The position numbers and the translations under genes were made by a program. From Nitrosomonas eutropha (lineage in GTDB: Bacteria > Pseudomonadota > Gammaproteobacteria > Burkholderiales > Nitrosomonadaceae), in NCBI RefSeq assembly GCF_900116685.1, contig NZ_FPBL01000002.1:1-64000 (forward strand): DNA of 64,000 nucleotides. The letters are read 5' to 3'. Below are positions 36,817-46,165 of this stretch, piece by piece; the first letter of the stretch is position 1; every line of letters starts with the position of its first letter. The notes under the pieces were generated by a model. That model had not been told where the DNA came from. It was given only the letters and a program-made list of their open reading frames with translations, and searched no databases.

Positions 36817-37506
36817 CTATTTTTGAGTATGCAAGCCACACTCTTTAGAGTCCATATTTTCCCACCACCAACGCCCGGATCGAATATCCTCCCCGGGAGT
36901 GATTGCCCGGGTACATGGAGCACAGCCGATGCTGGGATAAAATTGATCATGTAGCGCATTGTAGGGAATATCGTGCTGCTTTATATAGTCCCATACATCC
37001 TTCTCAGTCCAATCGCACAAAGGATTAAACTTATGTATACCGTGAATGTTATCAAATACTGACAACTTCAACTCCTCTCGGGTGGCTGATTGCTCGCGAC
37101 GCATTCCTGTAATCCAGGCACGCTTTCCAGCTAAAGCACGTTTTAGAGGTTCAACTTTTCGTATATAACAACAACGCTTTCGCAGATCGATACTTTCATA
37201 AAACCCATTCGGGCCATATTGCGTCACATAGTTTTCAACAGACGATGAATCAGGAAAATAAGTATGGATGGAAACACCATAACGCTCCTTCGTCTTTTGC
37301 ATCAGATCATAGGTTTCCTGTGGAAGACGTCCGGTATCAAGCGTAAATATGCTAATTTCCGGATAATGGCGAGCGATTATATCGGTCAACACCATATCTT
37401 CAGCACCAAAGCTGTTGGCAAATACTGCGGGAGAATAATCCTGCTGGATATTACCTAATAAACTATGTAACTGCTCAACCTTCTGTTGCAATGTTTGCTC
37501 ATCCAT
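36817..37506 (-). CDS. cysH: APS reductase (assimilatory, [4Fe-4S] type)
   Basis: The 229-residue enzyme reduces activated sulfate to sulfite with thioredoxin. Cys112-Cys113 and Cys195/Cys198 supply the [4Fe-4S] cluster found in APS-reducing rather than PAPS-only enzymes; the catalytic Cys223 sits in KECGLH near the C-terminus. The absence of a CysC domain or a nearby cysC agrees with direct use of APS. First gene of cysH-cysD-cysN, divergent from cysB. Confidence 0.94.
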   Translation of the reverse strand: MDEQTLQQKVEQLHSLLGNIQQDYSPAVFANSFGAEDMVLTDIIARHYPEISIFTLDTGRLPQETYDLMQKTKERYGVSIHTYFPDSSSVENYVTQYGPNGFYESIDLRKRCCYIRKVEPLKRALAGKRAWITGMRREQSATREELKLSVFDNIHGIHKFNPLCDWTEKDVWDYIKQHDIPYNALHDQFYPSIGCAPCTRAITPGEDIRSGRWWWENMDSKECGLHTQK

Positions 37507-37739
37507 ATTAATAAAACGTTATTTTACCTCACAAATACTTGTCCATAAAAAATCCATATAAGTACGACAACCTCAGATCGATGTGAATATCCTTACGCTA
37601 CTTGTCATAGCTTCGAATGATATACAACACGAATGACATCATTTTTACACTGTTCTTTAAACATATATGCAAGCATAACAATAATATTTATAATACAAAA
37701 GAATATTAAATTAATTACATATTACATATTGCTATATAA
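37507..37739. promoter_or_regulatory. AT-rich divergent control region, cysHDN / cysB
   Basis: The 233-bp, very AT-rich gap separates the starts of cysH and cysB and should hold promoters for both directions. CysB-type regulators usually bind long degenerate AT-rich sites here, but no single operator can be fixed by eye. Confidence 0.4.
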
Positions 37740-38669
37740 ATGAAGCTCCAGCAGTTGAGATATCTTCGTGAAATTGCAAAACAAAAGCTGAATTTATCCA
37801 AGGCTGCGAATGCTCTGCATACTTCACAACCCGGAATCAGTCGACAAATCCAGCTGTTGGAACAAGAGCTGGGGGTCGAGATTTTTACACGCCACGGTAA
37901 ACGTATTACCAGCATTACTCAGCCAGGGCTTGCGATCCTGGAAACTGCCCAACGGATGCTGCAGGACGCAGATAATCTAAAAAAAATTGGAAATGAATTT
38001 AATGATAAGGAGAGCGGTACATTTATTATTGCGACTACTCACACGCAAGCACGGTATGTACTCCCTCCTGTAATCAAGCGCTTTATCGAACGCCACCCAA
38101 AAATCAGACTATCCTTGCGGCAGGGAAGCCCCATAGAAATATCCACTTGGGTTTCATCTGGTGAAGCCGATTTGGCTATCGCAACTGAAGCCATCGAATT
38201 ATTCGATGAACTCGTTATGTTGCCTTGTTATGAATGGAATCGTTGCGTCGTCGTTCCACCTCGGCATCCACTACTCCAACTTAAGGAGTTAACGCTTGAA
38301 TCCATCGCTCAATACACTATTGTTACCTACGATTTTGCTTTTACCGGTCGATCCAAAATCAATCAGGCATTTGAATCCAGAGGGCTAAAACCCAACGTGG
38401 TATTGACAGCACTTGACGCAGATGTAATCAAAACTTACGTAGAAATCGGTTTGGGCGTAGGCATTCTGGCAAAGATGGCCTTTGATCCGACTCGCGATAG
38501 AAAGCTGAGAGCCATTGATGCCGCACATCTGTTTGAACCCAGTACTACTCGCATCGGTATCTGTCGCAACAGCTATATTCGCCACTACATTTACGATTTT
38601 ATTGAGATGTTTGCGGCACATCTTGATGCAGAAACAGTCAATGGGTTACTCAGAAATCCTGAAAACTAA
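37740..38669 (+). CDS. cysB: LysR-type regulator CysB
   Basis: The 309-residue protein has the N-terminal winged helix (LRYLREIAKQKLNLSKAANALHTSQ, here in pieces, with TSQPGISRQI) and an effector domain resembling CysB/Cbl (TTHTQARYVLPPVI; SSGEADLAIATE). CysB activates sulfate-assimilation genes with O- or N-acetylserine as signal. Position between cysHDN and cysJI supports this. A Cbl-like specificity cannot be excluded. Confidence 0.92.
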   Translation: MKLQQLRYLREIAKQKLNLSKAANALHTSQPGISRQIQLLEQELGVEIFTRHGKRITSITQPGLAILETAQRMLQDADNLKKIGNEFNDKESGTFIIATTHTQARYVLPPVIKRFIERHPKIRLSLRQGSPIEISTWVSSGEADLAIATEAIELFDELVMLPCYEWNRCVVVPPRHPLLQLKELTLESIAQYTIVTYDFAFTGRSKINQAFESRGLKPNVVLTALDADVIKTYVEIGLGVGILAKMAFDPTRDRKLRAIDAAHLFEPSTTRIGICRNSYIRHYIYDFIEMFAAHLDAETVNGLLRNPEN

Positions 38670-39194
38670 CTGCTATTGGCGGTACCAACTGGAATAGACA
38701 GGAAGGCTTCTGCCCTGCCCGGATTGATGATCAGAATACTTTCTGATAGACTCCGCCCCTTAAAATTTCAGTACCTTCTTCGGAAATTAGAGGCAGCATT
38801 ACAACATAAACGCCGCTGAAATACACGTTCTGCCTGACAGCTCGCAACAATAAAGCCGAATAAGCGAGCACTAGTATCATAAAGAATAAATTTTCTGACC
38901 AGGGGCTGGGATAGCTCACGCCCCTATAATTTTATATTCAATTAGCATTATTAATTTTTCTGGCCATCCAGATATCCTTTATATAACAAAATACGATATA
39001 CAATTAATTTAATATTCTTTTGGATTATAAAAATAATTGCTATCCTTACACTCTTTATTTAAAGAGTGCTGTAACAGCAACACTTAAACAGGTTTTCGAT
39101 TGATTTGTCCATGTCTACAAAATTTTAACCACCAGCCGGATATCTCACTTCTACGTATTTCTACGTGTGAAAAACTTCCAAAATATAAAATAAA
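38670..39194. other. 525-bp intergenic region between cysB and cysJ
   Basis: No convincing gene is seen. A minus-strand frame at 38731-38919 has a hydrophobic stretch but no recognised family. The region contains a hairpin with GCTCGC/GCGAGC arms near 38840-38870 and a 20-bp near-palindrome at 39049-39068. It probably carries the cysJI promoter and CysB sites in its AT-rich right half. Confidence 0.4.
39049..39068. repeat. Inverted repeat upstream of cysJ
   Basis: CACTCTTTA (39049-39057) and TAAAGAGTG (39060-39068) are perfect 9-bp arms with a 2-nt centre, about 125 bp upstream of cysJ. It could be a regulator site; no known consensus is claimed. Confidence 0.4.
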
Positions 39195-41030
39195 ATGACG
39201 GTATCACAATTCTCAGGAGCCGCTCTGACCGCAGAACAGTGGCGTCTTGTCGAAACGCTAGGCACTTCTCTTACATCTGAACATGCATATTGGATCAGCG
39301 GCTACTTTGCTGGCCTTGGAACAGCCTTGTTACACAGGGGCAATACTGCTGCCCAGTCTCCAGATGTACGCATTCCCGCAGTAGTGGCACAAGCAGAACC
39401 AGTTGCAGCTCGTTCACTTACAATTCTTCATATCAGCGAAACCGGTAACAGCACTGAGCTGGCAATCCGTTTGGTAGCGCTGGCTGTTGAACAAGGACTC
39501 AACCCGACACTGGTTGACATAGCTGATTACAAAATTCGTAAACTCAAAGAAGAACAGGATCTTCTGATCATTACCTCCACCCATGGAGAAGGAGATCCAC
39601 CCCAATCCGGAATGGAATTTTTTGAATTGATTGAAGGCCGTAAGGCACCAGCACTATCCGGATTGCGTTACGCCATACTTGCGCTGGGTGATATGAGCTA
39701 TGAACATTTTTGTGGCGCCGGCAAACGTCTTGATGAGCGTTTCGAGGAACTGGGTGCAAAACGGTTGCAGCCACGCATTGACTGTGATGTGGACTATGAA
39801 GAACCAGCTGCTGCATGGAGTACCAATATACTAGCGTTGCTTGCCGCAGAAAAAACAGCGGTGACATCATCTGTCGCATCACAATCAGAGACAACAGGAA
39901 ATACTCAGCAAGCTGATAATTCAGCTTACAGTAAACGAAACCCCTTCCCTGCAACTGTTATTGACAATATCGTTCTCTCGGGTCGCGGTTCTACCCGAGA
40001 AACACACCACATCGAAATCTCACTCGCTGATTCCGGTTTAACCTATGAACCGGGTGATGCATTGGGCGTCGTGGCGAACAACGATCCTGCGATGGTTGAG
40101 GCACTACTGACTGCGCTCGACATGAATCCAAGCACATCGCTGACCGTAAAAGGTCAGGCGACAACACTCTTTGATGCGCTTAACAAGTCATTAGAAATCA
40201 CCACGGCAACACTGCGTTTCCTTGATCACTGGGGGGAATTAACCGGCACAACCGACATTTTTACTGCAAAGGATAATGTCGAACGTGCGGCATTCCTTCA
40301 TGAGCATCATATTATTGATATTATTCGCGCCTTCCCGCTCAAAGGACTTGATCCACAACGTTTTATCGATGGGCTACGCCCTCTGCAACCGCGCCTCTAC
40401 TCTATTTCTTCCAGCCTGGCGATTTGTCCTGATGAGGCACATATCACTGTCGCACCAGTACGTTATAAGCTGCATGGCGAAATTCGGTCAGGTGTTGCAT
40501 CCAGTCACCTTGCTGATCGTGCAAATGCTGATTCCATATTGCCAGTCTACATTCAGAGCAACCCACATTTTCGCCTGCCACCTAGCGGCGAACCCATTAT
40601 TATGATTGGTGCCGGTACCGGTGTGGCACCTTATCGTGCCTTTATGCAGGAACGCGAAGCAAATGGTGGTGGCCGTTCATGGTTATTTTTCGGAGAACGC
40701 AATTTCCGTGTGGATTTTCTTTATCAGACCGAATGGCAGGATTGGTTGAAAAATAGCATCCTGACAAAAATGGATGTCGCATTCTCGCGCGATGATACAG
40801 AGAAAATCTATGTCCAGCACCGTATTCGCAAACATGCACACGATGTTTATGCCTGGCTGGAAGAAGGTGCGTATATTTATATATGTGGTGACGCTTCACG
40901 CCTGGCGCCTGATGTCCACAATACATTGGTCACCGTAATCGAAGAACAAGCAAGCGTTCAGCGCGAAGAGGCAGAAGAATATCTTCGCAACCTGCAACGC
41001 GATGGGCGCTATCAGCGCGACGTTTATTGA
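39195..41030 (+). CDS. cysJ: Sulfite reductase (NADPH) flavoprotein alpha-component
   Basis: The 611-residue diflavin reductase passes electrons from NADPH through FAD and FMN to CysI. N-terminal flavodoxin domain (about 70-215; SETGNSTELA, STHGEGDPPQSG), then FAD domain (RLYSISSS) and NADPH domain (MIGAGTGVAPYRAFMQ, RDVY at the C-terminus). Length agrees with E. coli CysJ (599). Its stop overlaps or abuts the start of cysI. Confidence 0.95.
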   Translation: MTVSQFSGAALTAEQWRLVETLGTSLTSEHAYWISGYFAGLGTALLHRGNTAAQSPDVRIPAVVAQAEPVAARSLTILHISETGNSTELAIRLVALAVEQGLNPTLVDIADYKIRKLKEEQDLLIITSTHGEGDPPQSGMEFFELIEGRKAPALSGLRYAILALGDMSYEHFCGAGKRLDERFEELGAKRLQPRIDCDVDYEEPAAAWSTNILALLAAEKTAVTSSVASQSETTGNTQQADNSAYSKRNPFPATVIDNIVLSGRGSTRETHHIEISLADSGLTYEPGDALGVVANNDPAMVEALLTALDMNPSTSLTVKGQATTLFDALNKSLEITTATLRFLDHWGELTGTTDIFTAKDNVERAAFLHEHHIIDIIRAFPLKGLDPQRFIDGLRPLQPRLYSISSSLAICPDEAHITVAPVRYKLHGEIRSGVASSHLADRANADSILPVYIQSNPHFRLPPSGEPIIMIGAGTGVAPYRAFMQEREANGGGRSWLFFGERNFRVDFLYQTEWQDWLKNSILTKMDVAFSRDDTEKIYVQHRIRKHAHDVYAWLEEGAYIYICGDASRLAPDVHNTLVTVIEEQASVQREEAEEYLRNLQRDGRYQRDVY

Positions 41031-41038
41031 GAATAGAA

Positions 41039-42760
41039 ATGGCAGACACACTCCCTCACACTGATCGTAGTTGCGATATTTCCCAACCACTTGAGCGCCT
41101 AAGCCCGGATGAGACACTGAAGGCTGGAAGTGAATATCTGCGTGGCACAATCGCACTTGGATTGCTCGATCGCATTACATCTGCTGTACCAGGCGATGAT
41201 ATCAAGCTGATGAAATTTCACGGTATTTATCAGCAAGATGACCGGAATGTTCGTGATGAACGCCGTCGCCAGAAACTGGAACCCGCTTTTCAGTTCATGA
41301 TCCGCGTGCGTTTGCCGGGAGGTATCTGCACGACTGAACGCTGGCTGAAGATTTCAGAGCTTGCCTGTGCACACGGCAATGAAACGTTACGCATGACCAC
41401 CAGACAGACTTTCCAGTTTCATTGGGTGCTCAAGCACAATATTGTTTCGGTTATTCGTGGTCTTCATGAAGTATTGCTCGATACAGTTGCTGCGTGCGGG
41501 GATGATTCACGTGGTGTAATGGCTACGGTCAATCCTCAATTTCCAGCTCTGCAGGCAGAACTGGCAGCACTGGCAAAAACAGTCAGCGATCATGTCATTC
41601 CCAAGACCAAGGGCTATCATGAAATCTGGTATGGTGAAGAACGTATTGCTTCATCTGAACCGGAAGAACCATTCTACGGGCGAACCTATATGCCTCGTAA
41701 GTTCAAGATTGGATTTGTGATCCCGCCCAATAATGATATTGATATTTACGCGCAGGATCTGGGTTATATCGCGATCGTGAGTAAAGATGGAAAAATAGCG
41801 GGATTCAATATAGCAATCGGCGGTGGAATGGGGCGTACCGACAAGGCACCGCATACCTATCCGCGCACTGCATCAGTTATCGGCTTCATTACACCAGACA
41901 GACTTATTTCCGTTACCGAAGCTATCATGGGAGTCCAGCGTGACTATGGCAATCGCGCTGACCGGTCACGTGCACGCTTTAAATACACAATCGATGATAA
42001 AGGATTGGATTGGATCAAATTGGCAATTGAAGATCGTGCTGGATTGCTTGAACCCGCCCGCTCTTACCACTTCACATCCAATGCGGATATCTATGGTTGG
42101 GTAGAATCGGATGATGGTTATCATCATTTCACATTATTTATTGAGAATGGCCGACTCAACCGCGATACGCTTGATAAAATTGCACAGATTGCGCATGTAC
42201 ACAAAGGACACTTTCGCCTGACTCCCAATCAAAATCTCATGATTGCCAACGTTGCCACGACTGACAAACCGAAGATAGAAGTGTTACTGGCAGAATCCGG
42301 ATTGATTACTTTTAATGAACACAGCGTGCTGCGCCTGAATTCGATGGCGTGTGTCGCTTTTCCAACCTGTGGTTTGGCAATGGCAGACAGTGAACGTTAT
42401 CTGCCTGCTTTGATTACGAAGATTGAGGGAATCCTCACTCGATACAATCTGCAAAATGAGCCAATTACACTCAGAATGACAGGATGTCCTAACGGGTGCA
42501 GCCGCCCTTTCATTGCAGAAATTGGACTTACCGGCCGTGCACCAGGTAAATACAATCTTTATCTGGGTGGCGGTTTTCACGGCCAGCGCCTCAATCGCCT
42601 TTATCGTGAAAATATCGGCGAGGCCGCAATTCTTGAAGCGCTTGATGAAGTACTTCGTCGTTATGCAACTGAACGATTACCTAACGAGCACTTTGGCGAT
42701 TTTACAATTCGCGCCGGAATTATCCGTGAAGTAACAGAAGGACGTTTTGCAAATGACTAA
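41039..42760 (+). CDS. cysI: Sulfite reductase hemoprotein beta-component
   Basis: The 573-residue sirohaem/[4Fe-4S] protein reduces sulfite to sulfide with six electrons. Cluster and sirohaem cysteines are Cys438, Cys444, Cys483 and Cys487 (CVAFPTC...CPNGC), matching E. coli spacing. The ATG at 41039 gives a near-standard length; an in-frame TTG at 41027, overlapping the cysJ stop, would add four residues. A terminator hairpin follows at 42867. Confidence 0.96.
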   Translation: MADTLPHTDRSCDISQPLERLSPDETLKAGSEYLRGTIALGLLDRITSAVPGDDIKLMKFHGIYQQDDRNVRDERRRQKLEPAFQFMIRVRLPGGICTTERWLKISELACAHGNETLRMTTRQTFQFHWVLKHNIVSVIRGLHEVLLDTVAACGDDSRGVMATVNPQFPALQAELAALAKTVSDHVIPKTKGYHEIWYGEERIASSEPEEPFYGRTYMPRKFKIGFVIPPNNDIDIYAQDLGYIAIVSKDGKIAGFNIAIGGGMGRTDKAPHTYPRTASVIGFITPDRLISVTEAIMGVQRDYGNRADRSRARFKYTIDDKGLDWIKLAIEDRAGLLEPARSYHFTSNADIYGWVESDDGYHHFTLFIENGRLNRDTLDKIAQIAHVHKGHFRLTPNQNLMIANVATTDKPKIEVLLAESGLITFNEHSVLRLNSMACVAFPTCGLAMADSERYLPALITKIEGILTRYNLQNEPITLRMTGCPNGCSRPFIAEIGLTGRAPGKYNLYLGGGFHGQRLNRLYRENIGEAAILEALDEVLRRYATERLPNEHFGDFTIRAGIIREVTEGRFAND

Positions 42761-42866
42761 CCGATGTTATGCGGTGATACTCTGTAAAGCGAGACTGTGC
42801 GTAACTAAATAACTGCCAGCTATACTCTTTTTCCAAGTTCCAGTAGCACAACTATCGCTTACCGAT

Positions 42867-42905
42867 GCCTGATAATCACCTACCTTTGCGGGGTAATCAT
42901 CAGGC
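42867..42905. terminator. Hairpin between convergent cysI and transglutaminase gene
   Basis: GCCTGATAATCACC (42867-42880) pairs with GGTAATCATCAGGC (42892-42905) with G-U-type mismatches at two positions, loop about 11 nt. It lies between two convergent genes, so it can stop both. There is no strong U-run. Confidence 0.55.
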
Positions 42906-42916
42906 TATAAACCGGG

Positions 42917-44026
42917 TTACAGTTTGGCGCCGGTACCCACCAGTGTGGCCGAAGTAATTTTGTAAGAAAAGGATTCCGGTTCCAGACTATCTTGTTGTCG
43001 CCCGTCAATTTCAGCATGTGGGTAGAGGAAAAATGGCAGTTTGCCAGCTGCACATGCCTTGCCCAAATCTACATTTTCACCGTCGTTGAATGCGACCCAG
43101 TTCATTTCCCAAGAGCCAAACAGCTTTTCTCTTAGCTGACTGATCGAATCATGGTTGCTCGGCAGAGATTCCAGTGCCATGACTTTTGCCACATCAGACG
43201 GATCGACCGGCACCCAACCAAACCCGGAAAGATAAAATTCTGCCTGACAATGCTGGGAAGTACTAACATCACCGGATTTCCCAAGATTTTTGTTAAGAGA
43301 GGATTCACCAATACGGATTCCGTACTGGATTCTAGCCGGAATGCCAGAAGCACGTGCAAGCCCGACAAAAAGCGAATGGATGTCCGCACATTTTCCACTG
43401 AGATTTTCTCCTCCGGCCAGCATACTTCGAATATCCCCCCTACCCTGACCGCGCACACTGTTGTCATAGGTAACGTTATTAATCATCCAATCATAAATGG
43501 CGCGCGCCTGTTGCAGATGAGTACGGGCATTAGCCTGGCTAGTCACGAAATGTGCTATTTTCTTCACGGTATTATCTAATGGGATCTGGCTGGTAGGCTG
43601 CAGATAGCGTTTGATATTCTGGGGAATTGAAGCTTTGGCAGGAGCCTGGTAAAAGCTCAGATCAGCAGTGCGATAGGCTGTTTTGACAATACTACTCACC
43701 TTGACCGTCCGCTCTTCTCCCTTTTGCCAGGTTGCAAAAAATACCGGGGAAGAGGTACCGGGTAACATATAAAATGCAGAAGCGGTTGCTTTCCCACTCC
43801 AGTTACTTCCTTGCGTAAACTGATAAATCGTATCATTTGTATCCGGCAACGGCAGCCATAGTTTTGCAACCTTGCCTGCGGCTGGCAGAGTAATCTGATA
43901 CGTTAATTGATAGCCGCGCCATTTCGCCTGATTCAACGGTAACGCGGAGGCTCGCGAAACAGACGGAGCCAAGACAGCTGCTGCAGCGCCTGTACCAACC
44001 AACTTGAAAAAATCCCTGCGTTTCAT
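42917..44026 (-). CDS. Tat-exported transglutaminase-like protein
   Basis: The 369-residue protein starts MKRRDFFKLVGTG, a twin-arginine signal followed by a hydrophobic stretch and an ASA-type cleavage region, so it is exported folded. The transglutaminase-like core shows the cysteine in GKCADIHSLFVGLARA, the histidine in HCQAEFYL and the aspartate in PVDPSDV, a papain-like triad. The start at 44026 is set by GAGGGA; an upstream ATG at 44041 is less likely. Substrate unknown; bacterial members act as peptidases or cross-linkers. Divergent from the carboxylesterase gene. Confidence 0.85.
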   Translation of the reverse strand: MKRRDFFKLVGTGAAAAVLAPSVSRASALPLNQAKWRGYQLTYQITLPAAGKVAKLWLPLPDTNDTIYQFTQGSNWSGKATASAFYMLPGTSSPVFFATWQKGEERTVKVSSIVKTAYRTADLSFYQAPAKASIPQNIKRYLQPTSQIPLDNTVKKIAHFVTSQANARTHLQQARAIYDWMINNVTYDNSVRGQGRGDIRSMLAGGENLSGKCADIHSLFVGLARASGIPARIQYGIRIGESSLNKNLGKSGDVSTSQHCQAEFYLSGFGWVPVDPSDVAKVMALESLPSNHDSISQLREKLFGSWEMNWVAFNDGENVDLGKACAAGKLPFFLYPHAEIDGRQQDSLEPESFSYKITSATLVGTGAKL

Positions 44027-44103
44027 ACGATCCCTCATCAATGATAATATTGAACCCGATAAACTTATCGCTACTGGCCAACCACATCAATTTTCCGTAG
44101 CCT

Positions 44104-44784
44104 ATGTCTGACAGCCCACTTCAGCTTTCCGCAATCGATATTGTAACCGGACCGAATCCCTTATATACCGTCTTGTGGATGCACGGATTAGGAGCCGATG
44201 GCAATGATTTTGTACCCGTTGTACAAACACTCGACTTGCCAGCAATCCCCATCCGTTTTTTATTCCCCCATGCTCCTCTGCAACCTGTCACCATCAATGG
44301 GAACTATACAATGAGAGCGTGGTATGACATCCAACATGCTGATTTTATTAAACAGGAAGATAAAGCCGGGTTACACAGATCACAGCGCGCAATCGTAGCA
44401 CTGATTGAACACGAAAACCAGAGAGGTATCCCATCCAATCGCATCATCCTGGCTGGATTTTCGCAGGGTGCTGCCATGGCTCTACAAACAGGATTGCGTC
44501 ACCCTGACCAGCTGGCTGGCATTATGGTTCTGTCAGGATATCTTCCCCTTGCTCACGAGATCAGGCAGGAGGCACATGCAGCCAATCAGGCAACTCCCAT
44601 ATTTATGGCCCATGGCAGTTATGATCCTATCGTCCCTGTTAAATTAGCCAGATCTTCGCTACAGTTGCTGCGCGATTACCATTACTCTGTTGACTGGCAT
44701 GAATATCCCATGGCGCATGCTGTATGTGATCAGGAGCTGGCTGATATCTCCCGCTGGCTAAAAAATATTCTGAAGGAAACATGA
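44104..44784 (+). CDS. Phospholipase/carboxylesterase family hydrolase
   Basis: The 226-residue alpha/beta hydrolase has LWMHGLGADGNDFVP near the N-terminus, nucleophile motif GFSQGAAMA, aspartate in GSYDPIVP and histidine in MAHAV, the triad of small carboxylesterases related to acyl-protein thioesterase. It hydrolyses short acyl esters in the family. No signal peptide. Followed after 27 bp by the VIT1-type gene on the same strand. Confidence 0.88.
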   Translation: MSDSPLQLSAIDIVTGPNPLYTVLWMHGLGADGNDFVPVVQTLDLPAIPIRFLFPHAPLQPVTINGNYTMRAWYDIQHADFIKQEDKAGLHRSQRAIVALIEHENQRGIPSNRIILAGFSQGAAMALQTGLRHPDQLAGIMVLSGYLPLAHEIRQEAHAANQATPIFMAHGSYDPIVPVKLARSSLQLLRDYHYSVDWHEYPMAHAVCDQELADISRWLKNILKET

Positions 44785-44811
44785 ATTTTCAGATCATCAA
44801 AACAGATAGCC

Positions 44812-45501
44812 ATGACGTATGACAATAATCACTACTCGCATCGAACCGGCTGGCTACGGGCAGCGGTACTGGGCGCTAATGATGGTATCGTTTCCACAGC
44901 TAGCCTGATCATTGGTGTGGCATCCGCGCATGCAGGTGCTGAGGATATTCTGCTGGCAGGTGTAGCAGGTCTCGTTGCTGGAGCCATGTCTATGGCTGCA
45001 GGAGAATACGTTTCTGTAAGCTCCCAGGCAGACACAGAAAAAGCGGATATCGCACTTGAACAGTATCATCTTATCCGGGATATCAATTATGAGATCCAGG
45101 AGCTGACAGATATTTACATCGGAAGAGGCGTTGAGCCCAGGCTGGCTAAGGAGGTGGCCAAACAGCTGATGGCACATGATGCACTGGGCGCTCACCTCAG
45201 AGATGAATTGGGCCTGCATGAGCACATCAATGCAAAACCTGTTCACGCCGCTCTCACCTCGGCAGGCATGTTTACTCTCGGGGCATCCATGCCGCTCCTG
45301 GCAACCATCGTTGCTCCTGCATCACAGATTATCCCTGTTGTGACAGCCACCTCTCTTCTTTCTCTGACTGCCCTGGGTACACTGGCTGCTTATCTTGGAA
45401 GAGCAAATATATTGAAAGGTGCTGCGCGTGTGGTTTTCTGGGGGGCGCTTGCCATGGGGTTTACCGCACTCACCGGTACACTTTTTGAAAAAATTACCTG
45501 A
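44812..45501 (+). CDS. VIT1/CCC1-family iron or manganese transporter
   Basis: The 229-residue membrane protein begins with HRTGWLRAAVLGANDGIVST and has five predicted helices; GAMSMAAGEYVSVSSQAD is the family's metal-path motif. Plant and yeast relatives move Fe2+ or Mn2+ into vacuoles; bacterial ones likely export or sequester these metals. A cytoplasmic loop rich in acidic residues lies in the middle. The ion is not decided by sequence. Confidence 0.88.
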   Translation: MTYDNNHYSHRTGWLRAAVLGANDGIVSTASLIIGVASAHAGAEDILLAGVAGLVAGAMSMAAGEYVSVSSQADTEKADIALEQYHLIRDINYEIQELTDIYIGRGVEPRLAKEVAKQLMAHDALGAHLRDELGLHEHINAKPVHAALTSAGMFTLGASMPLLATIVAPASQIIPVVTATSLLSLTALGTLAAYLGRANILKGAARVVFWGALAMGFTALTGTLFEKIT

Positions 45502-45590
45502 GCACAATTAAATAACGGCAATACTGTCGGCTCTACATCATTTCAATCAACACAATACACGAGCTGGTTCATTCATAAAGGAGTGTAATC

Positions 45591-46043
45591 TTGGATCTGA
45601 TTTTATGGCGCCACGCTGAAGCAGAAGATCGTATTCCCGATGCAGCACGTGAATTAACTGAAAAAGGTTTGCAACAGGCACAAAAAATGGCTGGATGGCT
45701 GGAATCTAAATTGCCACCAGATACGCGCATCATAGTCAGCCCGGCCAAACGCACCCAGCAAACCGTTTCGGCACTGACTACCCGTTTTGAAACCAGCGAT
45801 CAAGTAGGAACGGGCGCTACTCCGTACAAAGTGCTTAACGCAATTGCCTGGCCGGAGGCAGAAGGTACTGTACTGGTAGTGGGACACCAACCAACGCTGG
45901 GAAAAATAGCCTCTCTCCTGTTAAAGAGAGATGAAACGGGTTTTAGTGTACGAAAGGGTTCTGTCTGGTGGTTCAGTTGCAAGCAAAAAGATGAGCGAGA
46001 AAGTATTATCCTGCGAGCAGTAATGACTCCCGAGATATTGTAA
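45591..46043 (+). CDS. sixA: Phosphohistidine phosphatase SixA
   Basis: The 150-residue histidine-phosphatase protein has the RHG-type motif LWRHAEAED at its N-terminus and VGHQPTLGK later with the second histidine. SixA removes phosphate from phosphohistidine domains of signalling or PTS-like proteins. The start is a TTG at 45591 preceded by AAAGGAGTG; no ATG fits. Length is normal (E. coli 161). Confidence 0.88.
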   Translation: MDLILWRHAEAEDRIPDAARELTEKGLQQAQKMAGWLESKLPPDTRIIVSPAKRTQQTVSALTTRFETSDQVGTGATPYKVLNAIAWPEAEGTVLVVGHQPTLGKIASLLLKRDETGFSVRKGSVWWFSCKQKDERESIILRAVMTPEIL

Positions 46044-46165
46044 ATCTCTTAAATGGCATGAAAAATGACTGCTGACACTGATCCCATACAGCAGAATTAC
46101 CCGTATCCTTGCTTATTTCGAGATCCCTTATCAAGAGATTGGATCAAAACACAAATACGTTTCCA

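Noticed and set aside
38731-38919. 62-residue minus-strand frame with hydrophobic N-terminus between cysB and cysJ
   Set aside because: GTG start with weak context, no family seen; mentioned in the gap entry only.
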